Source: JARRNO01 sp037384885
GTDB taxonomy: Bacteria; Acidobacteriota; UBA4820; DSQY01
DNA: 20,381 nt
Direction of reading: 5' to 3'
Assembly: GCA_037384885.1 (NCBI GenBank)
Contig: JARRNO010000034.1
Location: forward strand, 1-20,381
This document shows positions 7,456 to 16,362 of the stretch, in pieces (positions within the stretch are counted from its first letter, which is position 1; each line of letters opens with the position of its first letter). Made by a program: the position numbers and the translations under genes. Under the pieces are notes generated by a model that was not told where the DNA came from, ran no database searches, and saw nothing but the letters and a program-made list of their open reading frames with translations.

Positions 7456-7485
7456 ATTGTACTCGCAGGATCCGGCCCGAGGCAA
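7456..7485 (-). promoter_or_regulatory. Promoter of the receiver-PilZ gene
   Basis: On the minus strand TTGCCT (7485-7480) and TACAAT (7461-7456) are 18 nt apart. They lie about 60 nt upstream of the ATG at 7395 and downstream of the cysK stop. The gene can therefore be expressed separately from the recG-cysK cluster. Confidence 0.6.
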
Positions 7486-7560
7486 GTAAGTGCGCCCACA
7501 TCCTCAGCTTCCGCCCCCCCTGTTACGGCCCGCTCTTTCTTCGTTCCTCCTTATCCGGGG

Positions 7561-8502
7561 CTACTGCTCGTCGTCGAATGGGAACAGACCGGAGCTAAGA
7601 TAACGTTCTCCCGTATCGGGAAGAATCACCACCACCCGCTTTCCAGGGCCCCTCTCTGACGCGACGATTAAAGCGGCGTGAAGCGCGGCACCGGAAGAAA
7701 TGCCCGCCAGAATTCCTTCCTCACCCGCCAGCCGCCGAGCGCAGGCGACCGCCTCCCCATGAGACACTTTCATGACCCGGTCCACCACGTCCAGGTTCAA
7801 CACATCGGGCAAAAATCCCGGGCCGATGCCCTGGATTTTGTGCTTGCCGGGCTCGCCGCCCGACATGACGGCGGACTCAAGCGGCTCCACGGCCACAACC
7901 GATACCCGGGGACCGAGTACGGCTTTCAGGACCGTTCCCACACCGGTAACTGTCCCTCCGGTTCCCACGCCCGCAACAAACCCGTCCAGGCTGCCCTCCG
8001 TATCACGCAGAATCTCGATGGCTGTGGTTCTCATGTGGGCCGCCGGATTCGCCTTGTTCTGAAACTGGGACGGCATGAATACTTCCGGATTCTCGCGAAC
8101 CAGATCTTCTGCGCGGGCGATCGCACCTTTCATGCCGTTTTCTCCAGGGGTAAGGATGAGGCGTGCGCCGTAGGCCTTCAGAAGCATCCGTCTCTCGAGG
8201 CTCATGGAATCGGGCATGACGAGCGTCAATTCGTAGCCCTTTCGCGCGGCCACCATTGCCAGGCCGATACCCGTATTTCCGGAGGTGGGTTCGACGATCT
8301 GCCCTCCGGCCTTCAGATCGCCTGACTTCTCGGCGGCTTCTATCATGGAGAGTGCGATGCGGTCCTTCACGCTCGCTGCTGGGTTAAAGGACTCGAGCTT
8401 TACGCAGACTTCCGCCATGTCTGCGGTCACCATGCGGTTCAGCCGAACGAGAGGCGTATCGCCTATGGTGCCGCAAATGTCGGGATAGATCTTTCCATTC
8501 AT
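7561..8502 (-). CDS. cysK: Cysteine synthase A (O-acetylserine sulfhydrylase)
   Basis: A PLP enzyme that makes L-cysteine from O-acetyl-L-serine and sulfide. The protein is 313 residues, the usual length. It shows the PLP lysine K46 in NPAASVKDR (40-48), the substrate loop TSGNTG (73-78), the phosphate-binding GTGGT (180-184), and Ser in GISSGAAL contacting the PLP ring. KIQGIGPGFLP (222-232) is typical of CysK. I prefer CysK over CysM or cystathionine beta-synthase from the length and overall pattern. The gene follows nth by 16 nt and is probably last in the recG-lnt-nth operon. Confidence 0.94.
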   Translation of the reverse strand: MNGKIYPDICGTIGDTPLVRLNRMVTADMAEVCVKLESFNPAASVKDRIALSMIEAAEKSGDLKAGGQIVEPTSGNTGIGLAMVAARKGYELTLVMPDSMSLERRMLLKAYGARLILTPGENGMKGAIARAEDLVRENPEVFMPSQFQNKANPAAHMRTTAIEILRDTEGSLDGFVAGVGTGGTVTGVGTVLKAVLGPRVSVVAVEPLESAVMSGGEPGKHKIQGIGPGFLPDVLNLDVVDRVMKVSHGEAVACARRLAGEEGILAGISSGAALHAALIVASERGPGKRVVVILPDTGERYLSSGLFPFDDEQ

Positions 8503-8518
8503 GGGTTACCTTCCTGGT

Positions 8519-9193
8519 TCATGTCCGGCTGCCTGCCGCGTTGGTTTTCCCCCCGATTCCCGCCACGCCGGACTTTGGGCAGACATCCTCAACGGGGCAG
8601 TCCAGGCAAGAGGGAGCGCGAGCGGAACAAACCCTCCGCCCGTGCACAATGAGCAGGTGGGAGAGCAGCGTCCAGCGATTTCTTGGATACAGGTCCATCA
8701 AATCCTTTTCGATTTTCTCGGGCGTCTTTTCATGGCTGAGTCCCATTCGCCCCGCCAGACGCTTGACGTGCGTGTCCACCACGACGCCTACAGCCTTGCC
8801 GAAAACGTTGCCCAAAATCACGTTGGCTGTTTTCCTGGCTACGCCCGGAAGTCTCAGGAGGGCAGCCATCTCATCAGGGACCTTTCCATTGTATTCCGAC
8901 TGGATCATGGCGCAGGCCCGTTTCAGATTCCCGGCCTTGTGTCGGAAAAAGCCGGTGGACCGGATAAGATCCTGGAGTTCCCACTCGTCTATTTCCGCCA
9001 TTTCACGCGGAGAGGGGCATCGCCCGAAAAGGCCCGGCGTCACCTTGTTGACGCGTTCATCCGTGCACTGTGCGGAGAGAACGGTTGCCACCAGAAGCTC
9101 ATAGGCGTTCGTGAAATGAAGCGCGCAGCCGGCATCGGGATAAGTCCGCCTCAAAACATCGAATATCCTGTCTGCCCGAACCTTCTCTTCCAT
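8519..9193 (-). CDS. nth: Endonuclease III (DNA glycosylase/AP lyase)
   Basis: Endonuclease III removes oxidised pyrimidines and nicks abasic sites in base-excision repair. The protein is 224 residues. The helix-hairpin-helix LPGVARKTANVIL carries the catalytic lysine K121, and VVDTHV carries the catalytic D140. Four cysteines at 189, 196, 199 and 205 (CX6CX2CX5C) form the 4Fe-4S cluster site. A start site AAGGAG lies 8 nt upstream of the ATG. The gene is 43 nt after the AsmA-like gene and 16 nt before cysK on the same strand. Confidence 0.97.
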   Translation of the reverse strand: MEEKVRADRIFDVLRRTYPDAGCALHFTNAYELLVATVLSAQCTDERVNKVTPGLFGRCPSPREMAEIDEWELQDLIRSTGFFRHKAGNLKRACAMIQSEYNGKVPDEMAALLRLPGVARKTANVILGNVFGKAVGVVVDTHVKRLAGRMGLSHEKTPEKIEKDLMDLYPRNRWTLLSHLLIVHGRRVCSARAPSCLDCPVEDVCPKSGVAGIGGKTNAAGSRT

Positions 9194-9236
9194 TTCTCGC
9201 TCTCCTTACCGCGATCTCCGCCGGCGACCATACCGA

Positions 9237-12200
9237 TTAAGGAGAACCTGCGGGGGAGATCTTTTGTTCCACTCTGGCCGCCTTCGATTGAAGCGCCTTG
9301 ATATCGTCGAGCAACTGAAAAATGCTGATGCTGCTGTTGGGGGGGATTTTCAGATTGAATGATATGTCCTTTCGAAGCAATGCCTTCAATGGATTGGCGC
9401 GATGATAGAGTTCCAGGTCATAGATGGTGAGGCTCCCGTTGTCGATTCCGCATATCAGGGCTGCTTTGTCGTAATTGATGAGCCTTGACGGGAAGAGCGT
9501 CCGCATCTTCTGCCCCCCGACCTTGACGAGAAAATCACGGCCGATGACCATCGGCTCGCCGCCCAGGGGATCAACCGCAATGCGGGCCAAGGCCTTAAGT
9601 CCCGCCAGACCTACCCGGTCTCCTGAAAATGTCACCGAGGCATCCGCCGCGCCCGAAAGAAACCCCGTCAGGTTACCCGATTCGCTGCAGAATTTCCTGA
9701 GGCTGGCATGATGGACAAGGATCTGTCCCGAATACTGCATCCCTCCCGTGGAAGCACTCAACCGGAGCCGTCCCCTTGTTTCACCGTCGAAAAGCGCCCC
9801 TCCTTTCAGAACCAGGACCGTTGTTCCATGGGCCGTATGAACTGAACAGACCGGCTTCTCCAGGTCATAGACGCTGAAGAGAATCCGGCGTGCGCTGAGC
9901 ACTTTTCCGCTTGCGACGCCGTTCAAGTTCTTGAAAATACGGTCGAACTCTTCAGCACTTTTGGGTGCGCTGAATCCCTGGACACCTTCCGCCTGCCCTT
10001 TCAGCCGGAGCACGAGCGGAACCGCGCCGTTCAACCCCTGGATATCCAGTGCGCCGTCCTCCGAGACAAAAGAGGCCTCCCTGAAATCCGCTTCCAATGA
10101 GAGTGAATCCCCACGATCTCCCCAGGTCATCACCCCCGAAAGTGCCGCCCGGCCGCCCAGCTTTCCATAGCCAAAGTATTCCGGGAGAAAATCGAAAAAC
10201 GCGTACTGGACCGCAGAAGCCTTCTCATCGGGAATTGAAAAATTCAGGCGCCCGCCCCTGGCATCGCCGGCGAGTTCGACGCGGGCCGAAACGCTTCCCT
10301 TTTCAAACGTCAGCCCCTGCGACTTCGCCTCGAAGACACCCTTATCCCAAGCCATGGAAAATTTTCCCGAGCACGTTCTCACGAGGTGTCTGTCATCCGG
10401 CAGCTCGAAGGTGGCGTCCTCCAGCTCCGCGGTTCCCTTGCCGGAAACAGAGCCCCCATCCACTTTCAGGCTGAGTTGAAAGGATCCTTTCCCGGCTTTG
10501 ACTCCTAAGGGCCGGTCGCCCGCTGGCACCGCCGACAAAGCCTCTTGAATGTCGATTCCCTTTCCACCCATAAGCACCCGCCAATCCGGTCCGCGCTGTG
10601 CAAGATCGGCGTCGAAACTTCCGCCGCACGAATATCCCGCAAGCCTGGCGGCGAGCTCGCTCCCCTCTGACTTGCCGATCCAGCCCGTGAGGTCACCGGC
10701 CGTTATTCCTTCCACCGATGCCTTGGAGGCTTGCATGCTGAAGCCGCCCCGCGCGGAATTTACCGCCATGAGCGAAAGTCCCGAAATCTTTACGGCAGGG
10801 CGGCTCAGATTCAAGAATGCATCATGCAGCGCCACGCCTTTGAGATTGGAAAGCAGTGTGTTCAGCGAAAACCCACCTGAACCGTCATAGTGCGGAACCT
10901 GGAAGGAGACCTTGCTCCGCAGCCTCCCCTTCGAACATTGAAAGGGGGCCGAAATATCTCCCACCACCACCTGGCCGAAACGGGCTTCGCGGAGTGTGAG
11001 GCGGCCGCTCGCTCTCGCAACCGTCCATGTTCCATCGGGCAATTCCATGTCCCAGCTCCCCGCGAAATCCGAGGCCCACAACCCTCCTCCCTCTATGCGG
11101 GGGATCTGCCAGCGGCCATGAACGGCGCCGTCCTTTAGACTGATTTGAACAAGCCCTTGGCCCCGCAGTTCACCGAAGTTCAGAACAGCCTTCTCGGGCC
11201 GCCCCCCCTTCCCAGAAGCCTGAAAAACCAGGTTCCACGTCCCTTCAGGCAAGGGAATCGCCCTGCTGCCCTTTCTCTTCCACCGGCCTGTACCCTTTAA
11301 GCGCCATTGCTCCGAATCCCAACTGCACGCTGCCGACAGCCTTCCCCCCATTCCACCCGCCTTGACCCGGACCTTCCCCGATCTTTCGGCGATGCGGCCG
11401 GCTGCGAAACCGGAAAGGAACCTGGATTCAACCATTCCCGAGAAGGTGAACGAGCCATTTTCAACCCTCCCTTGCGCCAGGCCATCGACTAAATTCTGAA
11501 CTGCCCCCGACCGTCGAGACGCCACATTTATAGTCGCAAGGAAATCCCCCTTCTCTTGAAGCTCCAAGTTTACGTTCACAGTATCGGACGATCTTGAGCC
11601 CGCTTCGATCTTGTGCAGATTTCCAGAGATATTCACATTTCCGCACTGGTTCTCATACCCGCCATTTGGTGCTTGCACGCCATATCTTAATGACACTTCC
11701 GTATCCGACAATTGCCATCCGCTCTTCTTAACTATAAAGGGAAGGGACAGGCCCCCTCCCATGGTTTCTGCAGCAGCTCTCTTGACGGCTCCGTATTCGT
11801 CTACGTGGACCTCCGTGATAATTCCTCCCGCCCTTCTACCTTGTTTCAAATTCTGCAACAGGATTGACTGCACTCCCGGAAGGCGTCCCCAACCCGTTAT
11901 AGCCCACTGGCTTCCGGCTTCGAAATCTGCCTGGCCTTCCAAGACCCACCCGGAACCTTTCCATTCGAAATGACCTCTCGCCCGTCCAGCCCGTCCTTCC
12001 ATCCGAACGTCGCACCAGGCGTCCTGCGCGCGGATTTTTCCTTCAGCCAGGAACGAGCGCAGCTGCGAGCCTTGGCCAACCGTTTCGTGAAGGTCGATCC
12101 GGAACGGGGCTCCATGATTCCCCGAGGAGTTCAGCAGAAGCAGCTGTCCCTTCATGCGGCTTCCGGGAAGCTCTATGTCGAGGGTTTCGATAAGTATTGT

Positions 12201-12659
12201 GCGCTTGAGAAGCGGCGCAAGGTCGGGCGGGGACGGCGGCTTGCGCCGCCTGCCGGACTTGAACGCTCCGATCTCCTTCCAACGGGCCGGGTAGAGAGAA
12301 CAGCGGGCCACCGTCAGACGACCATCCTCTCCAGTTCCCATGTAACGGAGTCCTTCAACCCGGGCAAATGGCGCCGATGACCTGCCGACGTCAAATTCCT
12401 GAACGTTCAGTTTTCCCGGCCACTGGAAGGAGGCGCGCTTCCAGGATACGTGAATCCCCTTGTAGAGACCGGATCCGCCACGGGAGACGACTTCCAGGCG
12501 GAGCAGTTTCACCCGGAAATGCCCATCGACGCCAAAGATCCTGCGTACGGAAAGGTTCAGCGCCGACGTGGCTCCCGACTGCAACACGGCCAACGCAATG
12601 ACCGCCCAGACCAGGACACTCAGAGCAATTCGAACCAGTCGTCTCCCTTTCTGCGCCAT
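9237..12659 (-). CDS. Large AsmA/YdbH-like envelope protein
   Basis: An 1140-residue protein with one N-terminal hydrophobic segment (about residues 9-28). A very long body follows, rich in alternating beta-type segments with repeated SGxG/LxGxA-like stretches. The C-terminal part (about 990-1130) includes LTIYDLELYHRANPLKALL and SFNLKIPPNSSISIFQLL, which resemble the ends of AsmA-like proteins. From family knowledge these are anchored in the inner membrane, span the periplasm and help move lipids between membranes; whether this one does is inference. The start follows the lnt stop by one base (TGA-A-ATG) with only a weak ribosome site, so translation is probably coupled to lnt. The exact subfamily (AsmA, YdbH, TamB-like) is unsure. 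Confidence 0.8.
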   Translation of the reverse strand: MAQKGRRLVRIALSVLVWAVIALAVLQSGATSALNLSVRRIFGVDGHFRVKLLRLEVVSRGGSGLYKGIHVSWKRASFQWPGKLNVQEFDVGRSSAPFARVEGLRYMGTGEDGRLTVARCSLYPARWKEIGAFKSGRRRKPPSPPDLAPLLKRTILIETLDIELPGSRMKGQLLLLNSSGNHGAPFRIDLHETVGQGSQLRSFLAEGKIRAQDAWCDVRMEGRAGRARGHFEWKGSGWVLEGQADFEAGSQWAITGWGRLPGVQSILLQNLKQGRRAGGIITEVHVDEYGAVKRAAAETMGGGLSLPFIVKKSGWQLSDTEVSLRYGVQAPNGGYENQCGNVNISGNLHKIEAGSRSSDTVNVNLELQEKGDFLATINVASRRSGAVQNLVDGLAQGRVENGSFTFSGMVESRFLSGFAAGRIAERSGKVRVKAGGMGGRLSAACSWDSEQWRLKGTGRWKRKGSRAIPLPEGTWNLVFQASGKGGRPEKAVLNFGELRGQGLVQISLKDGAVHGRWQIPRIEGGGLWASDFAGSWDMELPDGTWTVARASGRLTLREARFGQVVVGDISAPFQCSKGRLRSKVSFQVPHYDGSGGFSLNTLLSNLKGVALHDAFLNLSRPAVKISGLSLMAVNSARGGFSMQASKASVEGITAGDLTGWIGKSEGSELAARLAGYSCGGSFDADLAQRGPDWRVLMGGKGIDIQEALSAVPAGDRPLGVKAGKGSFQLSLKVDGGSVSGKGTAELEDATFELPDDRHLVRTCSGKFSMAWDKGVFEAKSQGLTFEKGSVSARVELAGDARGGRLNFSIPDEKASAVQYAFFDFLPEYFGYGKLGGRAALSGVMTWGDRGDSLSLEADFREASFVSEDGALDIQGLNGAVPLVLRLKGQAEGVQGFSAPKSAEEFDRIFKNLNGVASGKVLSARRILFSVYDLEKPVCSVHTAHGTTVLVLKGGALFDGETRGRLRLSASTGGMQYSGQILVHHASLRKFCSESGNLTGFLSGAADASVTFSGDRVGLAGLKALARIAVDPLGGEPMVIGRDFLVKVGGQKMRTLFPSRLINYDKAALICGIDNGSLTIYDLELYHRANPLKALLRKDISFNLKIPPNSSISIFQLLDDIKALQSKAARVEQKISPAGSP

Positions 12660-12660
12660 T

Positions 12661-14169
12661 TCATTTCCGTATGAAGGGGCGTCCTCCCAGAGTGGCAGCG
12701 AACAGCACCAGCAGCAGTGGAATGAAAAGCCACCAGTCCCCGATCTTGGTGAAGAGGGTGGTCTGGGTTCGAAGATGAGCTTCTCCCCAGAACGAAGCGG
12801 CTTCTCCTTGCGGCGTCGACATCACCAGGCTGCCGTGAGGGTCCACAACGCCGGAGATCCCCCCGTTGGCGCTCCGCACGAGATATCGGCCGGTCTCGAC
12901 GGCCCGGACGCGCTCGATCAAGAAGTGCTGGATGGGCCCGGGGGTACCGTCGTACCAAGCGTCGTTGCTGATATTGACGAGAAGGTGGGCGCCGTTTCGG
13001 ATCTTCAAGGGTTCAAGGGAATGGCCCGGCTCGAAATCGCCGACCTCTTGCACGATGGGTTTGGCGAAAAAGAAAAGCTTTCTCAGCGGAACGTACTCTC
13101 CAAAGGGGACAAGATGCGTCTTGGCGTATCGGCCACCTTCGGAACCGTCGGGCAGCACCACAACTGCTCCGTTCTGGTAACGGTCGCCCTTTTTCAATTC
13201 CGTCCCCAGAAGAATGGGGGCGTCAATCGTATGTGACAGGTTTCCAACAAGGGTCTTGAAGGCCGGATCCTCGTCCCACGAAAAAGGAGTGCACGATTCG
13301 GGCCAGACTAGGAGCTTAAGCCTGTAATCGTGAAAGACTCTGGAAAGAAGCAGGAGTCTTTGCATGATTTTCTTGGCCGAAGCCCGGTTCCACTTCTCAT
13401 CTTGAGAGATATTCGGCTGCAGGTATCCGACCCGGTAGGCCGGACCGCTATCCACCGGTCCCTTCTCCCAGCGGTAGCCCCAGAAAAAGGCCGCGGCGAA
13501 AAGGATCAGCGTGAGCGGAAGCAGCCGGATCATCAAAGGGCTCCTCCGGTTTCTCAGCCACATGGCCACCGCCGTCGCAAGCAAAACTGCCAGGAACGAA
13601 AGCCCGAGAATTCCGAATAACCGGGCGTCCTGGAGTAGCGGCGTGTACAGGCTCAAGGCGTAGCCGGGCCCCCACCAGGGAAAACCCGTAAACAGGTGGC
13701 CCTGAAGCCACTCCCATAACACCCAGGCGAAGGGAGCCATGAGGAGGGCGTAGTCCCCCAGCCCGCGGTAAACCAGGAAAGAGAGCGTCCAGAGGAACCC
13801 GGCCATGTAAAGCCCAAGGAGCATGCAAAGAAGGAGAATCAAGAGGCAAGCCACGAAGATATTGATGCTCCCGTAACGCACAATTGTCGGCACGAGCCAC
13901 CAGAGTGTTGCAAGCTGCCACGCCGTTCCGCCTGCCCACCCCCAGAGCGCGGCGCGCACGGGCCTTACGTCGGGAAGGACATAGAGGATCGGGATAAAGG
14001 CGAAGACCCCAAGTATTCCCCACCCATAGGGCGGTAGAGACATCGCCCAGAGGAAAACGCCCACCGCGAGGGCCAGAGGCCACCTTACCCGATTCGAGTC
14101 CAGGACCCTAAACGCAGCTTCCAGGAATCGATCCAGTCCCGGTACCTTCTTTTCTCGTTCTCTTTCCAC
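12661..14169 (-). CDS. lnt: Apolipoprotein N-acyltransferase, lacking the catalytic-cysteine segment
   Basis: Lnt adds the third acyl chain to lipoproteins in the inner membrane. The N-terminal third is membrane segments (about 30-235); a nitrilase-like periplasmic domain (about 245-475) and a last helix follow. The catalytic Glu (E291 in LLVWPES), Lys (K350 in YAKTHLVPFGEYVP) and second Glu (E358) are present, as is NISNDAW (399-405). The block that normally holds the nucleophilic Cys (an ICYE-like motif) is missing: FEPGHSLEPLKI runs straight into RNGAHLLVNISNDAW. About 24 residues are lost relative to E. coli, in frame. The start is GTG 14169 with GGGAG 6 nt upstream, inside the end of recG (85-nt overlap). 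Confidence 0.9.
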   Translation of the reverse strand: MEREREKKVPGLDRFLEAAFRVLDSNRVRWPLALAVGVFLWAMSLPPYGWGILGVFAFIPILYVLPDVRPVRAALWGWAGGTAWQLATLWWLVPTIVRYGSINIFVACLLILLLCMLLGLYMAGFLWTLSFLVYRGLGDYALLMAPFAWVLWEWLQGHLFTGFPWWGPGYALSLYTPLLQDARLFGILGLSFLAVLLATAVAMWLRNRRSPLMIRLLPLTLILFAAAFFWGYRWEKGPVDSGPAYRVGYLQPNISQDEKWNRASAKKIMQRLLLLSRVFHDYRLKLLVWPESCTPFSWDEDPAFKTLVGNLSHTIDAPILLGTELKKGDRYQNGAVVVLPDGSEGGRYAKTHLVPFGEYVPLRKLFFFAKPIVQEVGDFEPGHSLEPLKIRNGAHLLVNISNDAWYDGTPGPIQHFLIERVRAVETGRYLVRSANGGISGVVDPHGSLVMSTPQGEAASFWGEAHLRTQTTLFTKIGDWWLFIPLLLVLFAATLGGRPFIRK

Positions 14170-16238
14170 GCATAACTCCCGTTATTCAATTTCAGCGCCC
14201 ACGAGCGTGCCTTCTCGAGATAGGCGAGGTCCCGGGCCGGATTGGCGACCCGGAAGCCTTCCGCACCCCACTGCCTGACTCCGCCGGGATCTCCCGCTCC
14301 TCTGAGTTTCAGATCCTCTTCGGCGATGACAAAACCGTCGGCGGTCCTTTCGAGTATCTGAAGCCGCTCTACGGAAGCCGCCGAGGCGCCTTCTGAGCAA
14401 AAGAGGATGCAATATCCCTCACGCTCGCGCCTTCCGACGCGCCCTCGAAGCTGGTGAAGCTGTGCAAGCCCAAAGCGCTCCGCCTGTTCCACAACCATGA
14501 CGGAAGCTTCAGGAAGATCCACGCCGACTTCCACCACCGTGGTGGCTACGAGCATCTGTGTCACCCCGCTCCGAAGCAACTTCATCGCGAAGGCCTTGTC
14601 CCGGCTGTTCATTTTACCGTGGAGGAGGGAAAGGTTATAGCCCCGGAAGGCTCCCTGCCTGAGTCTCTCAAACGCATCCACGGCCGCCTTGGTGTCGGTC
14701 GCCTCCGACTCCTCGACAGCCGGAAACACGACAAACACCTGTCCTCCGGCGTCCATCTGCTCTCGGAGGAACTTTTCCACCCTGTGCCGCGATGATTCGC
14801 CTCGAACCGCCGTGACAACCGTGTGCCGCCCCGGAGGTTTTTCCTCGAGAACGGACAGATCAAGGTTGCCGTAGAGAGTCAGCGAGAGGCTTCTTGGAAT
14901 GGGAGTCGCTGTCATGACGAGCACATTCGGCGCCGCCCCCTTCGCCGCCAGCCTTGCCCGTTGCTCCACCCCAAAACGGTGCTGCTCGTCGATCACGACA
15001 AAACCTAGGTTCCGATAGGTCACCGATTCCTGGAAGAGGCTGTGTGTCCCAACGACCAGGCGAAGCTCTCCCGCCTCCAGGGCCGCGAGAGTCGCCTGGC
15101 GCTCACGTCCTTTAACCGAAGAGGTCAGCAGCCCGACCTGCATTCGCTCGTCAGCCACCATGGCTCTGAGCTTTTCCGCCTGCTGACGGGCAAGCACTTC
15201 CGTGGGGGCCATGAAAGCCGACTGAAATCCGGCGTGCGCGGCCCAGATCATGGCTAGAAAGGCCACAACGGTCTTCCCGCTCCCCACGTCTCCCTGCAGG
15301 AGCCGGTACATGGGTGCCTCGGCCGCGAAATCCGAGGCGATTTCCCTGAGCACCCGCCGCTGGGCCCCGGTCAGGCGAAACGGGAGAACCCGCCGCAGCA
15401 GTTGTCCGGCGGCCGGACTCTCTGGAATTTGCACTCCCTTGGACTGAACGCGGAGGGTTCTGTCTTCCTGCAGCACGCACTGAACCGCGAGAAGCTCCTC
15501 AAAGATGAGCCTGATATGAGCCGGGGTGCGCTTCTCTTGGAGAAGCCCCATATCCGCATCGTCTTCGGGAAAATGGCACCTGCGGAATGCCGCCCCGAGA
15601 GCCGGGAGTTTTTCAGCCCTCAGCATTTCACCGGGTAAGCCGTCCTCCACCTGTTCCCGTTGAAGGATCCGGTACTGAAGATCCCGCAGCTGCCGGCTTG
15701 CCATGCCGGCTACCTTCCGGTAAACAGGGATGATGCGATCCACGTGCACCGTTCCCTTCTCGTCTCCGTGGAGCGTTTCGATCGCAGGATTATCCAGTTG
15801 CAGGCGAAGTCCTGCCCGCGTGGGATAGTGCGCCGCCTTTCCGTACAAAAAGAGCTCCGCACCCTTGGCAAGGGATCTGGCAAGCCAGGGCTGGTTGAAC
15901 CAGATCACATGGATGTTGGCCGACCCGTCGCTGACGATGGCCTCTACAACCCAGAGCCCGCTCTTTCTGGCCCGGCGGCTGGTCAGGGCCAGTATCTTTC
16001 CCCGGACGAGAACCCACTGTTCCGGCCGGACGTCCCTGACTGGCACTGGATGGCGGCGGTCTTCGTAGCGGAAGGGCAGCCACCAGAGGAGATCCTGCGG
16101 GAAACGGAACCCTGCTTCTTCAAGCGCTCGAGCGCGCGCCGGTCCCACGCCCCTGATCGCGGCCCACCGGGAGGCGGCATCTGGAGTGGCAAGGCGTGTG
16201 TCAGCGGCGGGTGTCCGCTTGGCCTTCATCTCTTTCAC
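14085..16238 (-). CDS. recG: ATP-dependent DNA helicase RecG
   Basis: RecG regresses stalled replication forks and remodels Holliday junctions and R-loops. The protein is 717 residues. The N-terminal part has the wedge/OB domain with GVGPARARALEEAGF (30-44) and LPFRYEDRRHP (54-64). Helicase motifs are clear: PFRLTGAQ (286-293), Walker A GDVGSGKT (316-323), DEQHRFG (417-423), MTATPIPRSL (442-451) and QLRGRVGR (596-603). The C-terminal family motif is LKLRGAGDPGGVRQWG. The start is unsure: GTG 16238 and ATG 16229 both lack a clear ribosome site. The frame is open back to a stop near 16382, but with no standard start codon. The 3' end overlaps lnt. Confidence 0.95.
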   Translation of the reverse strand: MKEMKAKRTPAADTRLATPDAASRWAAIRGVGPARARALEEAGFRFPQDLLWWLPFRYEDRRHPVPVRDVRPEQWVLVRGKILALTSRRARKSGLWVVEAIVSDGSANIHVIWFNQPWLARSLAKGAELFLYGKAAHYPTRAGLRLQLDNPAIETLHGDEKGTVHVDRIIPVYRKVAGMASRQLRDLQYRILQREQVEDGLPGEMLRAEKLPALGAAFRRCHFPEDDADMGLLQEKRTPAHIRLIFEELLAVQCVLQEDRTLRVQSKGVQIPESPAAGQLLRRVLPFRLTGAQRRVLREIASDFAAEAPMYRLLQGDVGSGKTVVAFLAMIWAAHAGFQSAFMAPTEVLARQQAEKLRAMVADERMQVGLLTSSVKGRERQATLAALEAGELRLVVGTHSLFQESVTYRNLGFVVIDEQHRFGVEQRARLAAKGAAPNVLVMTATPIPRSLSLTLYGNLDLSVLEEKPPGRHTVVTAVRGESSRHRVEKFLREQMDAGGQVFVVFPAVEESEATDTKAAVDAFERLRQGAFRGYNLSLLHGKMNSRDKAFAMKLLRSGVTQMLVATTVVEVGVDLPEASVMVVEQAERFGLAQLHQLRGRVGRREREGYCILFCSEGASAASVERLQILERTADGFVIAEEDLKLRGAGDPGGVRQWGAEGFRVANPARDLAYLEKARSWALKLNNGSYAWKENEKRRYRDWIDSWKLRLGSWTRIG

Positions 16239-16362
16239 TTTTGGAGGTACGGAGAGTCTGTCCGCCCGGGCATGCGGAGGGGACCATTTCCGGACCGCTT
16301 GGTTCTCCCGGACATTTCGCGCGGCCCGGCAAGGAGTGGATGGAATAGAAGCCTTCGACCAT
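16201..16362 (-). CDS. Possible small leader ORF overlapping the recG start (53 codons)
   Basis: An ATG at 16362 lies 9 nt after a strong ribosome site AAGGAG within AAAAAAGGAG (16382-16372). The frame runs 53 codons to TGA at 16203-16201, overlapping the recG start by 38 nt in another frame. The predicted peptide (MVEGFYSIHSLPGRAKC...) resembles nothing I know. Since recG itself has no good ribosome site, this ORF may deliver ribosomes to recG. It could also be chance; only the strong ribosome site supports it. Confidence 0.3.
   Translation of the reverse strand: MVEGFYSIHSLPGRAKCPGEPSGPEMVPSACPGGQTLRTSKSERDEGQADTRR

Noticed and set aside
7396..7485. 30-residue N-terminal extension of the receiver-PilZ protein
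   Set aside because: It overlaps the promoter, and the receiver fold begins directly at MGKRILIVES after AAGGGG.
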